Shown in pieces: positions 63,663-64,000 of a DNA stretch of 64,000 bases (the stretch's first letter is position 1; every line of letters begins with the position of its first letter). The notes beneath the pieces are model-generated. The model did not search any database. It was not told the DNA's origin and was given only the letters and a program-made list of their open reading frames with translations. The stretch spans positions 22,433 through 86,432 of the forward strand of contig NZ_CP028905.1 of NCBI RefSeq assembly GCF_001639105.2. Direction: 5' to 3'. This DNA is from Azospirillum humicireducens (lineage in GTDB: Bacteria > Pseudomonadota > Alphaproteobacteria > Azospirillales > Azospirillaceae). The translations under genes and the position numbers were made by a program.

Positions 63663-64000
63663 TGCGCGAGATCGAGACCATGCGGTCCACGCTGCTGGCC
63701 ACCCAGGTCGGCAGCAAGCTGAACCTGCTGCAGGCCACCAGCGACCGCATCGACATCGAACGCAACCTGGTCCTGAACCAGAACGAGCTGCAGGGCAACC
63801 GCCACGACCTGCAGGCCCTGCTGGCCGAGCGCGACGTCTTCATCCAGCAGTGGAACGGCAAGATCATCGAAGAGTTGACCACCCAGCGCAACGAGCGCGA
63901 GGCGGTGCGCGAGCAGCTGACCAAGGCGCGCAAGCGCCAGTCGCTGGTCCAGCTCGACTCCCCCCTCGACGCCATCGTGCTGGAGGTTTCGCCCAAGGCA
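63663..64000 (+). repeat. Exact 338-bp copy of part of hlyD, running off the window
   Basis: Bases 63663-64000 are identical to 60909-61246 in the hlyD gene (offset 2,754), covering part of the coiled-coil region and the start of the second lipoyl half. The copy lacks the gene's first 220 codons: the same frame has a TAG shortly upstream (near 63627). Either a truncated second copy or a join made at an assembly edge. Confidence 0.9.

Noticed and set aside
1..64000. tRNA, rRNA or riboswitch genes
   Set aside because: No cloverleaf-like segment with conserved T-arm bases, no ribosomal RNA core sequences and no riboswitch consensus were recognised by eye.

Overview
The window reads as a chromosomal or megaplasmid segment of a high-GC Gram-negative bacterium. 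The codon style, the lipoprotein and outer-membrane proteins, and the many TPR-fused glycosyltransferases resemble Rhodospirillales alphaproteobacteria such as Azospirillum. That placement is inference, because there is no rRNA or other phylogenetic marker in the window. Almost every gene serves the cell surface: nucleotide-sugar synthesis, glycosyl and methyl transfer, and export of a very large repeat protein.

Layout. 1-4.8 kb: a partial CDS, a GT-C-like membrane protein coupled to an asparagine synthase (minus strand), and a divergent FkbM methyltransferase. 4.9-11.2 kb: a plus-strand operon whose order (cytidylyltransferase, 4,6-dehydratase, RfbH, a short-chain reductase, RfbE) spells CDP-tyvelose synthesis, followed by a glycosyltransferase. 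11.3-15.0 kb: four minus-strand GT2-type glycosyltransferases, two of them in an AT-rich island that looks imported. 15.0-20.3 kb: two TPR fusion proteins, one with a methyltransferase and one with a GT9-like domain plus a DUF6165 tail. 21.0-30.0 kb: a roughly 3,000-codon protein made almost wholly of 26-27-residue Ser/Thr-rich repeats with GGxGTD-like turns. It ends in a serralysin-like tail with an EF-hand loop, and its reading frame is broken twice at out-of-phase duplications. 30.3-34.7 kb: a membrane protein and a methyltransferase/GT41 fusion. 34.9-37.5 kb: a small unknown protein and two Gmd-type dehydratases. 38.2-42.0 kb: a CHAT-domain lipoprotein behind an outer-membrane barrel. 42.2-42.6 kb: an ISL3 transposase remnant. 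42.6-53.6 kb: TPR glycosyltransferases, two methyltransferases, a GT4 enzyme, GDP-L-fucose synthase and a WavE-like protein. 53.7-57.7 kb: a translationally coupled operon of TPR-GT41 (O-GlcNAc-transferase-like), APH-type kinase and nucleotidyltransferase-HAD. 58.0-63.0 kb: a type I secretion ABC protein, its HlyD adaptor and a Sel1-repeat protein. 63.2-64.0 kb: a small unknown gene and an exact copy of part of hlyD running off the window end.

How it may work together (inference). The repeat protein has the hallmarks of a type I secretion substrate, and the ABC/HlyD pair is of the kind that exports such substrates; no TolC is in the window. The Ser/Thr-rich repeats sit among at least two GT41 (SPINDLY/OGT-like) enzymes and several other TPR-guided transferases, while the sugar-nucleotide genes would supply GDP-fucose and CDP-tyvelose. 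A glycosylated, secreted surface layer or giant adhesin made together with a deoxysugar-rich O-polysaccharide is the simplest reading. It parallels known loci where an S-layer RTX protein, its type I exporter and LPS genes are clustered.
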